A stretch of 64,000 nt of DNA from Sphingobacterium psychroaquaticum (GTDB lineage Bacteria; Bacteroidota; Bacteroidia; Sphingobacteriales; Sphingobacteriaceae). Every line of letters starts with the position of its first letter. Position 1 is the first letter of the stretch. Under the pieces are notes generated by a model, which did not search any database, was not told the DNA's origin, and worked only from the letters and a program-made list of their open reading frames with translations. Where the stretch lies: positions 62,001 to 126,000 of the forward strand of contig NZ_FXAU01000003.1 of NCBI RefSeq assembly GCF_900177625.1. The letters run 5' to 3'. Position numbers and translations under genes: made by a program. Below, in pieces: positions 25,370 to 32,960 of this stretch.

Positions 25370-25398
25370 TTTATTTGTATTTAGACTGATTATTGATT
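25370..25398 (+). promoter_or_regulatory. Promoter and half-conserved Fur-box-like site before hmuT
   Basis: A TTTATTTG element (7 of 8 to TAnnTTTG) at 25370-25377 is followed immediately by TATTTAGA-N5-T (25378 onward). The left arm of the shared palindrome is perfect and the right arm poor. It lies 31 bp before the hmuT start. Together with the site at 25176 it suggests coordinated divergent control. Confidence 0.45.
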
Positions 25399-25429
25399 TG
25401 TTTTGTATTGTAAAAGTGAAGAATTGATT

Positions 25430-26281
25430 ATGTTAAGAAGAGTAATATTTGTTTTTTTTCTATGTATCGGACAGTTTGTTTTTGGAAAAGAACAACGCAT
25501 TGTGACCCTCAATACAGCGATCACGGAAACAGTGTTTGGGTTGGGGTTAGGCGAGTTTGTGGTGGCTACCGATGTAACGAGTATCTCACCGAAGGCTGCG
25601 GCAGCTTTACCTAAGGTAAGTCGGAATAGGTCGTTATCAGCAGAGGGTATTATGGCTTTTAAACCGACAATCGTTTTAGTTGCGACGGGGGATATGTCAA
25701 AAACTGTTGTGCAACAACTGCGCAAAGCGGGGATCAATGTGGTGCAAATACAACAGGAGTTTACAGCAAAAGGAGCCTTTCGTTTTATGCAAGAAATCGC
25801 AGATGCTTTATCGGCCCCTGCGGTTGGCAAAAGTGTTGTAGAACGTACGAAGCTAGCATATGACCGAGTAATCGAAAATATAGCGAAGGAAAACCAAGGT
25901 AAGAAATCGCCTAAAGTGCTCTTTATCTACGCACGTGGAACGGGGACAATGAGTGTCGCTGGAAAAGGAAGTAGTCTGGATGCGATGATTGAGCTGGCTG
26001 GGGCTAAGAATGCTATTCAGGAATTTGCTGACTTTAAACCTTATACAACGGAAGCTCTGGTACAAGCGAATCCCGATGTTATTTTAATGTTTGACTTTGG
26101 AGCAAGTAGTCTGGGGGGGAAGGATGAAATCTTAAAGATGCCAGGAGTCCGTTTGACGGAAGCAGGGAAGCAGAAGCGCATACTGGTCATGAATGCCTCG
26201 CTGTTGGTCAACTTTAGTACCCGGTTGCCAGAGGCTATTACCGAGCTTCATAAAGGATTGACCATATCGATGGCACATTAG
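25430..26281 (+). CDS. hmuT: Heme ABC transporter periplasmic binding protein
   Basis: A 283-residue periplasmic protein of the class III (TroA/BtuF/HmuT) binding-protein fold. The ATG at 25430 gives a signal peptide MLRRVIFVFFLCIGQFVFG; an upstream TTG extension has no such feature. The core shows RIVTLNTAITETVFGLGLG, GIMAFKPTIVLVATGD and KVLFIYARGTGTMSVAGKGS, typical of hemin-binding proteins with a tyrosine in the YARG segment that can ligate heme. The gene starts an operon with hmuU and hmuV and should carry heme from the outer-membrane receptor to the inner-membrane permease. Confidence 0.85.
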   Translation: MLRRVIFVFFLCIGQFVFGKEQRIVTLNTAITETVFGLGLGEFVVATDVTSISPKAAAALPKVSRNRSLSAEGIMAFKPTIVLVATGDMSKTVVQQLRKAGINVVQIQQEFTAKGAFRFMQEIADALSAPAVGKSVVERTKLAYDRVIENIAKENQGKKSPKVLFIYARGTGTMSVAGKGSSLDAMIELAGAKNAIQEFADFKPYTTEALVQANPDVILMFDFGASSLGGKDEILKMPGVRLTEAGKQKRILVMNASLLVNFSTRLPEAITELHKGLTISMAH

Positions 26282-26326
26282 TGGAGCGCGTACAAGTAAG
26301 GTTTTTAGGGGTTTGAGAATAACAGC

Positions 26327-27358
26327 GTGGATAAGAAACAGAAATTAATTATTAGTGGCTTGATTGTGGCATTGATCGTCGTGACGATACTAGCCCTGGG
26401 ATTAGGCGCTTTTTACATTCCAGTAGGAGATGTAGCGCAATTGCTGCTCCAGAAAATTGGACTTTATCGTGAAGTAACCGTTGATGCCTTGCAGGCAGAT
26501 GTATTATTTGTGGTGCGTTTACCGCGTATTTTATTGGGTATTTTGGTGGGCGCTGCATTAGGCATGTCAGGGGCAGCAATTCAAGGGATTTTTAGAAATC
26601 CGTTAGCGGAACCGAGCTTAATCGGTATTTCGGCTGGCGCCTCATTATTTGCCGTTTTGGTGATTGCTTTTGAAACCCTCTTGTTTGCAGGTCTTTCGGC
26701 ATGGTTAGGGTATTATTTGTTGGTGTTTGGTGCCTTTGTGGGAGCCGGCATTACCGCATTTGTGGTGTATAGTATCTCGGTTAAAGATGGACGACCGAAT
26801 GTGACGACTATGTTGCTTGCAGGGATTGCAATTAATGGATTTGCCGGAGCTTTGACTGGGCTGATGACCTACATGGCAACCGAACAACAGTTGCGTACGA
26901 TTACCTTTTGGATGCTCGGTAGTCTGGGGGGGGCTTCTTGGGAAAATATAATGGTGGTGGCTCCATTTATCTTGGTCGCTTTGTGCTGTTTATCGTTTTA
27001 TGGAAAGTCATTGAATGCATTTGCCCTCGGAGAATTACAAGCAGACCTTCTTGGGATGCGCACCGATAGGGTAAAACGCTGGGTGGTTGTGCTTTCTACC
27101 ATAGCCGTCGGGGCCTCTGTTGCCGTATCGGGAATTATTGGTTTTGTAGGGTTATTGGTCCCCCATACGGTTCGTCTTTTTGGTGGGGTAGATCATCGTT
27201 TTGTATTGCCCGCCTCGATGTTGCTTGGCGCTTTGGTCCTGACTTTAGCCGATGTGTTGGCTCGTACTTTAGTTGCACCTATAGAGCTTCCTATCGGGGT
27301 TATAACCGCGCTATTGGGAACGCCTGTCTTTTTGTATATTCTGATCAAGGAAAAATAA
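26327..27358 (+). CDS. hmuU: Heme ABC transporter permease (FecCD family)
   Basis: A 343-residue inner-membrane permease with about ten hydrophobic segments. Family motifs are RLPRILLGILVGAALGMSGAAIQGIFRNPLAEP near residues 65-95, LGMRTDRVKRWVV for contact with the ATPase, and GFVGLLVPHTVRLFGG near residue 280. It begins with GTG at 26327, 45 bp after hmuT. The neighbouring binding protein and receptor make heme the best substrate guess; ferric siderophore and cobalamin permeases share the same fold. Confidence 0.87.
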   Translation: MDKKQKLIISGLIVALIVVTILALGLGAFYIPVGDVAQLLLQKIGLYREVTVDALQADVLFVVRLPRILLGILVGAALGMSGAAIQGIFRNPLAEPSLIGISAGASLFAVLVIAFETLLFAGLSAWLGYYLLVFGAFVGAGITAFVVYSISVKDGRPNVTTMLLAGIAINGFAGALTGLMTYMATEQQLRTITFWMLGSLGGASWENIMVVAPFILVALCCLSFYGKSLNAFALGELQADLLGMRTDRVKRWVVVLSTIAVGASVAVSGIIGFVGLLVPHTVRLFGGVDHRFVLPASMLLGALVLTLADVLARTLVAPIELPIGVITALLGTPVFLYILIKEK

Positions 27359-27368
27359 AATTAAAGCT

Positions 27369-28178
27369 ATGCTACGTGTAGAAAAAGTAAGCTTCGAAAT
27401 TAATGGGCGCAAGTTGCTAAAGGAAGTTTCCTTTCAGGTGAGAAAAGGGGAGGTGCTTGCTATTTTGGGTGCAAATGGAGCGGGCAAGTCTACCTTGATG
27501 CAGATTCTTTGCGGTGATCGAAAACCGAATAGTGGGGTGGTGAATTTAAATGGGATAGCTTTGCCAGATTACGATGTTCGGGTATTAGCCAAATCGCGTG
27601 CGCTCTTAAGTCAGCAACAACATATAAGCCTTGCCTTTAAGGTTGCGGAACTGGTGTTGATGGGGAGGTATCCTCATTATAAGTCGAGCCCTACCGCGCG
27701 AGACCTCAAGATTGTGGAAGAGGTGATGGCAATCTGCGGAATTACTGCATTGGCCGACCGCGTATATATGAGCCTTTCGGGAGGAGAGCAACAACGGGTG
27801 CAATTAGCCCGTGTATTGGCTCAGGTATGGGATAATCCTGATAGCCTACTCCTGTTGGATGAGCCAATATCAGCACTCGATATGCATTATCAACAGAAGG
27901 TATTGGCCATTGCTAAGGCACTTTCCCGGCGAGGGTTTATGGTCGTTTTAGTGGTGCACGATGTGAACTTTGCAGCGATTTATGCGGATCGTATTTTGAT
28001 GTTGAAAAACGGACGTAAGCTCTTTGATGGGACTCCGGTTGAAGTCCTTAATAAAACGAATCTGTATACCGTGTTTTCGGTAGAGGCTTCAGTCGAACTA
28101 AATCCTAAAATATTAAAACCTGTTGTACAGCTTGAAGAACTAAAGCTGGAGGCCGATGTCTTTGATGTGAAAGCATAA
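27369..28178 (+). CDS. hmuV: Heme ABC transporter ATP-binding protein
   Basis: A 269-residue ATPase with Walker A GANGAGKST, Q-loop SQQQHISL, signature LSGGEQQRV and Walker B LLLLDEP with the H-loop His in VVHDVN. The length and the acidic C-terminal extension fit HmuV. It begins 10 bp after hmuU and powers the permease. A Fur-box-like palindrome 14 bp downstream of it lies before the next gene, an AraC-type regulator. Confidence 0.9.
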   Translation: MLRVEKVSFEINGRKLLKEVSFQVRKGEVLAILGANGAGKSTLMQILCGDRKPNSGVVNLNGIALPDYDVRVLAKSRALLSQQQHISLAFKVAELVLMGRYPHYKSSPTARDLKIVEEVMAICGITALADRVYMSLSGGEQQRVQLARVLAQVWDNPDSLLLLDEPISALDMHYQQKVLAIAKALSRRGFMVVLVVHDVNFAAIYADRILMLKNGRKLFDGTPVEVLNKTNLYTVFSVEASVELNPKILKPVVQLEELKLEADVFDVKA

Positions 28179-28191
28179 TATTACCGATTGT

Positions 28192-28212
28192 TATTTAGAA
28201 AGATTATAAATT
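28192..28212 (+). promoter_or_regulatory. Fur-box-like palindrome before the AraC-type gene
   Basis: The site matches TATTTA-G-A-N5-T-A-TAAAT with two mismatches, and lies 52 bp upstream of the AraC-type start codon. A TACCTTAG element (7 of 8 to TAnnTTTG) follows. This suggests the regulator gene has its own iron-responsive promoter in addition to reading through from hmuTUV. Confidence 0.5.
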
Positions 28213-28263
28213 ACGTGTAAATTTTGTACCTTAGAGAACTGAAATCTTAGTAGGGCTAATGTT

Positions 28264-29226
28264 ATGGTGATAAAGAGTAGAATCGAAGAATTGGATGAAT
28301 GGCTTTTCATAGAAGAGATTCCTGATCTATATATGCCCGACAAGCCTTTAATCGAAAGTCGCTTAGAGATTTCGAAGGGGCCGGTTCATATGCGTAATTT
28401 CCAGCTATCAACCAGTGGTCTTTTCATTTTGCATACCGAAATGGCATTCGACAGACCGGTACATATCCATACAGAAATTGAAGGAGAGGCCATCACCAGC
28501 CAGTTTATTTTTTTTAAGACGGCAGACAGCAAGCTCCCTTATGGGATGAGCCGACATAATATCCGTTATATTCCTTCGGTAAAGACCGAACATGAGGTAA
28601 AAGATGGTATTGCTTATAGTTATTTTATAGCGGTCATCTCTAAAGAATATTATTTAAATCTTATTAAGCGCGACTCGTTGTTGCATAAACACTTTGTGGA
28701 CGAGATCGAAAAAGGCGAATATGTTTCATTTTCGGCTGAAGATCTAATGGCTACGTATGAGATGCAACACACGATTGCCGAGCTGATTGAATCCAAAAAA
28801 ACGGGTGAAATCCGACGATTACATACGGAATCACGGATTGTTGAGCTGTTGATGTATCAGTTTGAGCAATACAACGAGAAAATAAATAATAGTATTTCGT
28901 TGTTCAATGACGACGATATTGAGCGGTTGGAGTTGGCGCGTCAGATTTTGGAACAGCGTATTGCCAATCCACCCACACAAAAGGAATTAGCAACAGAAGT
29001 CCTGATGAGCGAGAGTAAACTACGTAAAGACTTTAAGGAGTATTTTTCGGTTACTATACACGATTATCTGACACGACTTCGCATGGAAAAAGCGCGCTCC
29101 TACCTGTTGGAGGAACGCTTATCTGTTTATGAAGTAGCGCTATTGACCGGGTTCGGACATCAGAATAATTTTAGTAGTGCCTTTAAAAAATACTACGGTA
29201 TTTCTCCGGGGGAGCTAAAAATGTAA
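28264..29226 (+). CDS. AraC family transcriptional regulator of the heme region
   Basis: A 320-residue regulator with a poorly conserved N-terminal sensing region and a C-terminal AraC DNA-binding domain of about 100 residues (SESKLRKDFKEYFSVTIHDYL, then YEVALLTGFGHQNNFSSAFKKYYGISPGELK). The first HTH reads PTQKELATEVLMSESKLRKDF. It follows hmuV by 85 bp. AraC-type activators of heme or siderophore uptake often bind the transported ligand and boost uptake operons on top of Fur control; that role is inferred from position. It converges on the nitroreductase gene with 11 bp between stops. Confidence 0.85.
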   Translation: MVIKSRIEELDEWLFIEEIPDLYMPDKPLIESRLEISKGPVHMRNFQLSTSGLFILHTEMAFDRPVHIHTEIEGEAITSQFIFFKTADSKLPYGMSRHNIRYIPSVKTEHEVKDGIAYSYFIAVISKEYYLNLIKRDSLLHKHFVDEIEKGEYVSFSAEDLMATYEMQHTIAELIESKKTGEIRRLHTESRIVELLMYQFEQYNEKINNSISLFNDDDIERLELARQILEQRIANPPTQKELATEVLMSESKLRKDFKEYFSVTIHDYLTRLRMEKARSYLLEERLSVYEVALLTGFGHQNNFSSAFKKYYGISPGELKM

Positions 29227-29237
29227 AGCGCGATTCC

Positions 29238-29873
29238 CTATTTGTATTCCACGACAAAATCTTCCTTTGGAGCACGTACTTTTTTCATTTGTGCGAGCCA
29301 ATCTTTTTCTTCATTCGCATAGCCTAGATACAGTAATGCTACCGATCGTAACCCTTGTTCCTTAAGATTCAAAACGTCATCGATTAGTTCATTGTCATAA
29401 CCTTCTGCCGGTGTACTGCTAATACGTAGTTCTGCAGCTTGTGCTAATGCAAAACCTAAGGCGATATACGTTTGTTTCGAGATATGGGCGAAATGTTGGG
29501 CGGTTGTCTGCCGGCCAAAGGATTCTTTTAACATATCGGTGTAGCGACTAAATCGACCTCTTGGTAAGCCACGTTGGTCGGTTGTTCGATCATAAACTTC
29601 GTCAATGCGCTCATCGGTGTATTGATCCCAGGCGGCAAAAACGAGTATATGTGAACAATCCCGCATACAATCTGGATTTAGAGAGCCTGGAACCATCTGT
29701 TCTTTTAGAGCTTGATTGCTTACAACGACCAGTTTAAATGGCTGTAGACCCGATGAAGTAGGGGCTAATCGCGTCGCTTCAATAATTTTTTCAATATCCT
29801 CTGTACTTACTTTTTTGCTCGGGTCATAGGCCTTTACGGCATGTCGCCATTTGAGATCACTTATCAATGTCAT
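29238..29873 (-). CDS. Nitroreductase family FMN enzyme
   Basis: A 211-residue nitroreductase-like flavoprotein. I take the ATG at 29873 (MTLISDLKWRHAVKAYDPS) because the longer frame overlaps no homologous start. Family features are RHAVKAYD at the N-terminus (FMN phosphate contacts), EATRLAPTSSGLQPFKLVVV, and the C-terminal KEQGLRSVALLYLGYA. It would use NAD(P)H to reduce nitroaromatics, quinones or flavins. It follows the SufR-like regulator by 44 bp on the same strand and probably shares its transcript and its redox-linked control. Confidence 0.85.
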   Translation of the reverse strand: MTLISDLKWRHAVKAYDPSKKVSTEDIEKIIEATRLAPTSSGLQPFKLVVVSNQALKEQMVPGSLNPDCMRDCSHILVFAAWDQYTDERIDEVYDRTTDQRGLPRGRFSRYTDMLKESFGRQTTAQHFAHISKQTYIALGFALAQAAELRISSTPAEGYDNELIDDVLNLKEQGLRSVALLYLGYANEEKDWLAQMKKVRAPKEDFVVEYK

Positions 29874-29917
29874 ATTATAAAAATCATTTTGTTCTATGGG
29901 GTAAACAACGACACGTC

Positions 29918-30562
29918 TTATTTGTTGTTTTTCTTTAGCTGATAAACGCATCGCGTGCCATCCTGTAGTATATGTTGTATTCTGGAGACCTCATAATCGG
30001 GGCCTAAAAGCTGTTGAAAGTTGGAGAGTTCGGCACGACAGAAGCCTTGACATTCTATTGCTGCGGCGCAGATAGGGCAATGATTTTCTGTAAAGTAATA
30101 GGTCTGACCATCTTGGGACCATTCTGCCATATAGCCTTCTTCACTCCGGAGTGAAGCGAGTACTTGCAGTCTTTCTTCGATATGCTGTTTGTTTTCTAAT
30201 GCGGCAGCATATCGTGTATAGTGTTGCTTTTCACGGTCACTGATCAAGAGATCTAACGCATTATCGCCTAACAATCGTTTGACGGACTGTAGTAACCCGA
30301 CGGTAACTTGTGCATGGGTATCTGGAAATCGAGCAAGTCCTGCATCGGTGAGCGTATAATATGCGGTAGGACGGCCAACCCCTTCGCGCTTGTGTTGGAT
30401 AGCTACGAGACCGGCGTCTGTTAGTTTAATCAGATGTTGACGGGCACCTTCTTTCGTAATACCGAGATCATGGGCAATGACAGCAAGGGGTGTATGCCTC
30501 TTCATCTTGATGATCATCAGTATCCTATCGGTGTTATCTTTTTTCTCCTTTTGCAATGTCAT
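29918..30562 (-). CDS. SufR-like Fe-S transcriptional regulator
   Basis: A 214-residue regulator with an N-terminal winged helix (HTPLAVIAHDLGITKEGARQHLIKL, then GRPTAYYTLTDAG wing) and a C-terminal cysteine-bearing region: CPICAAAIECQGFCRAEL, then a further Cys near the end (GTRCVYQL). That arrangement resembles the DeoR/SufR family, where cysteines ligate a [2Fe-2S] or [4Fe-4S] cluster. The start at 30562 is chosen because a repeated 12-mer operator abuts it on the upstream side. It heads the unit with the nitroreductase and is divergent from a DUF2480-FMN reductase pair. No sufBCD genes are present here, so its targets may be redox enzymes rather than the Suf machinery. Confidence 0.75.
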   Translation of the reverse strand: MTLQKEKKDNTDRILMIIKMKRHTPLAVIAHDLGITKEGARQHLIKLTDAGLVAIQHKREGVGRPTAYYTLTDAGLARFPDTHAQVTVGLLQSVKRLLGDNALDLLISDREKQHYTRYAAALENKQHIEERLQVLASLRSEEGYMAEWSQDGQTYYFTENHCPICAAAIECQGFCRAELSNFQQLLGPDYEVSRIQHILQDGTRCVYQLKKNNK

Positions 30563-30563
30563 A

Positions 30564-30621
30564 CTTGTTTTATTTCTGAGTTTCCTCGCTACTAAGCCGA
30601 CTTGTTTTCTCTGCAAAGGTA
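30564..30621 (-). promoter_or_regulatory. Operator copies and -7 element of the SufR-like gene
   Basis: The 12-mer CTTGTTTTATTT lies at 30564-30575, directly upstream of the regulator start codon. A related copy CTTGTTTTCTCT (10 of 12) is at 30601-30612. A perfect -7 element, TACCTTTG on the minus strand, is at 30614-30621. Binding of the regulator to these copies would block its own transcription or translation start, an autorepression layout. Confidence 0.6.
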
Positions 30622-30696
30622 GTTATTATTATACGATTTGTAAGCCATGCAACCTGTGCCGTCTTTTTACAATTGTCAGCTCTATGTTTTACTTTC

Positions 30697-30745
30697 AAAT
30701 AAAACAAGTATTTGCTTGTTTTATTTAAAACCTTTCCTACCTTTG
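30697..30745 (+). promoter_or_regulatory. 12-bp inverted repeat operator overlapping a consensus promoter
   Basis: AAATAAAACAAG (30697-30708) and CTTGTTTTATTT (30715-30726) are exact inverted copies with a 6-bp spacer. The right arm carries TTG at 30716-30718, then exactly 19 bp to TACCTTTG at 30738-30745, which matches the Bacteroidota -33/N19/-7 layout. So the plus-strand promoter for the DUF2480 and FMN reductase genes sits under the operator. The remaining bases of this ~350-bp gap show no gene. Confidence 0.7.
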
Positions 30746-30914
30746 ATTTGTGAAAATATTGGAAACATTCAAATACCTCCATTACGACTTATATATATCC
30801 CGTATCGTTATACGATTATAAGGGTTTGCTATATTTTGTTGTCACGTTGCGATGGGTTTGCGGTGCCGCGCGTGGGGAATGGGTTTAAAACTGGAAATAA
30901 AAGTAAAAGTTGGT

Positions 30915-31409
30915 ATGGATACATTTATTAATAAGGTCGAAGCTTCTGGAATTATAACGGTGGACCTGTTGGATTATGAGCCGAAGGAAAAGAGTTTTTT
31001 TCTAGATATCAAGCCTTTTCTTTTTATGGAAATGATTGTGAAAGAAAAGGAGTTTAAAGCAGCGTTGGAGACCTATGATTGGCTGTCCTTGAAAGGTCGT
31101 TCTGTTGCGGTGGGTTGTTCTGTCGATACGATTATTCCTACCTGGGCATATATGCTGTTGGTAAATAATCTAATGGGTATCGCTACACATATAGATTTTT
31201 GTTCTGCAGCAGCGTTGGATCGTCTTTTATGGCGAGATGCGGTGTTGGCTACTGACTTTTCTTACCTCACTGGAGAAAAGGTTGTTGTTCGCGCTAGACC
31301 GAATCTAGATCCATCTCTCTATATGGCAGCAGCAGAAAAATTGAAGCCTGTGGTGAAAACTTTACTTTATGGTGAAGCAGGAATGCCGAAAGTTATAGCG
31401 AAAAATTGA
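30915..31409 (+). CDS. Divergent DUF2480 family protein
   Basis: A 164-residue protein starting at 30915 (MDTFINKVEASGIITVDLLDY), where a longer frame upstream shows no family match. DUF2480 signatures are VNKVxxSGLITxDL-like start, LKGRSVAVGCSVDTIIPTWAYMLL in the middle, and KPVVKTLLYGEAG near the end. Compared with the usual members as I remember them, the second cysteine motif and the Cys in YGEAC are missing here. DUF2480 proteins often sit next to suf genes in Bacteroidota, and their function is unknown. Its place beside a SufR-like regulator and under its operator points to an Fe-S or redox-related role. Confidence 0.75.
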   Translation: MDTFINKVEASGIITVDLLDYEPKEKSFFLDIKPFLFMEMIVKEKEFKAALETYDWLSLKGRSVAVGCSVDTIIPTWAYMLLVNNLMGIATHIDFCSAAALDRLLWRDAVLATDFSYLTGEKVVVRARPNLDPSLYMAAAEKLKPVVKTLLYGEAGMPKVIAKN

Positions 31410-31491
31410 TAGATTAACGCTAAATTTACATACACGATAGTATTTATTTGTCCTGCAAAGGGCACCTAAACATATAAATTAAGAAGAAACG

Positions 31492-32052
31492 ATGAAAGCT
31501 TTGATATTTAACGGCGCGTTGGACAGAAGAGAAAACGCAACATCTGAACGATTGAGTGCTTACCTCTTAGAGAAGTTTGCAGGACAAGGAATTACAGCGA
31601 AGACCTTTCGGATTGTGGATTCTGGAATTCCATTGTTTGATACAACGTTGAACAAAGTTCCTAATGCGGTGGAACGCATGAATATTCTCTTCCGTGAAGC
31701 AGATATTCATATTTGGCTATCACCGTTATACCATGGTAGTATGACTGGGGTAATGAAGAATTGCTTGGACTGGATGGAGTGCAGTGCAAAATTACCTAAT
31801 CCATACCTGACCGGTAAGATGGTGGGCTTAGTTTGTTGGGCGGATGGTGTACAAGCAATGCAAGGGATCAATGCGATGGATGCCGTAGCGAAATCGCTTC
31901 GCGCATGGACGTTACCGTTTAGTGTGCCGATTCAACGGAATGAGCTTTTTGCAGAAGATGGTGCGGTAAGTGCGAAATATAATCAACGTTTTGACCTTTT
32001 GCTCAATCTGCTGATAAAAGGACCAAAACTGGCGCTTGATAGTGCGATGTAA
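31492..32052 (+). CDS. NADPH-dependent FMN reductase family protein
   Basis: A 186-residue flavodoxin-fold protein of the NADPH-dependent FMN reductase/ArsH-like family. The flavin-binding features are SPLYHGSMTGVMKNCLDW (loop contacting FMN) and NGALDRRENATSERLSAYL at the phosphate end. It should transfer hydride from NAD(P)H to FMN or to quinones and azo-type compounds. It follows the DUF2480 gene by 82 bp and shares its promoter. Together with the nitroreductase on the other side of the regulator, the locus has two flavin reductases around one SufR-like regulator. Confidence 0.85.
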   Translation: MKALIFNGALDRRENATSERLSAYLLEKFAGQGITAKTFRIVDSGIPLFDTTLNKVPNAVERMNILFREADIHIWLSPLYHGSMTGVMKNCLDWMECSAKLPNPYLTGKMVGLVCWADGVQAMQGINAMDAVAKSLRAWTLPFSVPIQRNELFAEDGAVSAKYNQRFDLLLNLLIKGPKLALDSAM

Positions 32053-32080
32053 AAAATTGATTCAAATTGTTTTGTTTTCG

Positions 32081-32113
32081 AAAGTCCGGTTTGCGTAAGC
32101 AATACCGGACTTT
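32081..32113. terminator. Bidirectional terminator between FMN reductase and DUF1080 genes
   Basis: AAAGTCCGGT (32081-32090) pairs with ACCGGACTTT (32104-32113), and TTGC/GCAA extends the stem inward around a GTAA loop. A T-run follows in both directions. It serves the two convergent genes. Confidence 0.75.
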
Positions 32114-32119
32114 TATATA

Positions 32120-32842
32120 TTACAACGTTTTTATCTTGAGGTTTCTAAAGGAAGCCCCATGTGCCCAATCCTGTAAGGCAATCTTACCTTTGGTTTTCTT
32201 ACCGAAAGCTGGTGCATCCTTAAATGAACTTGTCTTTACGAGCCTTTGCCATTGTTTGGACTTGAGGTCCATTTCAGCCGTCACCGTACCGTTTAAATAA
32301 AAGGTAATATTCCCATCTTTTTGAACAATACGGGATTCATTCCATTCGCCTTTAGGTTTCGTTTTTACAAAATTCTTTTGTGGCGTGAAATTATATAAGC
32401 ATCCTGGTCGTTTGAGTGGAACATCGAAATCCGGATGTGCGTCTTGTAGCAATTGGTATTCAGGTCCCGAATACCAGGTCGTAGGGATGGAGTCTTGTTC
32501 ATCTACATTGATAAAGACACCGCTATTGCCACCTTCAGCTAATTTCCATTCGAATTTCAAATCATAGTTTTCAAATTCTTCATTTGTGACAAGGTCGGCA
32601 CGTAAGTTTGTGCTCTCCGGGTCACAGTGCAGTTCTCCATTTTTTACTTGCCAGGTCGATGGGATAGTCCCTTTGTTGTAAACATGCCATTGATCCATGG
32701 ACTGTCCATCAAAGAGTAATTTCCATCCTTCGGCACTTTCTTTTTCACTTAAGGTGTTCGGAACAGTCGACGTATTTTTGCAGGACACGGTCAGACATGC
32801 TGCCGCGAAAATCGCTACAGGAGCTAGGAATCTTACCTTCAT
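32120..32842 (-). CDS. DUF1080 (3-keto-disaccharide hydrolase-like) lipoprotein
   Basis: A 240-residue lipoprotein (lipobox LTVSC, Cys21) with one laminin-G/jellyroll-like DUF1080 domain. The family core is GWKLLFDGQSMDQWHVYNKGTIPSTWQVKNGEL, FENYDLKFEWKLAEGGNSGVFINV and WNESRIVQKDGNITFYLNG. Members act as 3-keto-glycoside hydrolases or bind carbohydrates. A minus-strand -7 element (TAAGTTTG at 32900-32907, with TTG about 20 bp upstream) gives it an independent promoter. No 3-keto-sugar oxidoreductase is adjacent. Confidence 0.85.
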   Translation of the reverse strand: MKVRFLAPVAIFAAACLTVSCKNTSTVPNTLSEKESAEGWKLLFDGQSMDQWHVYNKGTIPSTWQVKNGELHCDPESTNLRADLVTNEEFENYDLKFEWKLAEGGNSGVFINVDEQDSIPTTWYSGPEYQLLQDAHPDFDVPLKRPGCLYNFTPQKNFVKTKPKGEWNESRIVQKDGNITFYLNGTVTAEMDLKSKQWQRLVKTSSFKDAPAFGKKTKGKIALQDWAHGASFRNLKIKTL

Positions 32843-32960
32843 TTCTTACTGTTTTGGTTTAGTGATTGTTTAGCTTGTACGTTGGGTACAACGCATAATC
32901 AAACTTAGTGAAAAACAAAAAGATTCGCAATAAAAAGTATATCTCAGGTACGTAACAAGG

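Noticed and set aside
25390..25830. 146-codon minus-strand frame opposite hmuT
   Set aside because: Shadow of hmuT, which has a signal peptide and family motifs.
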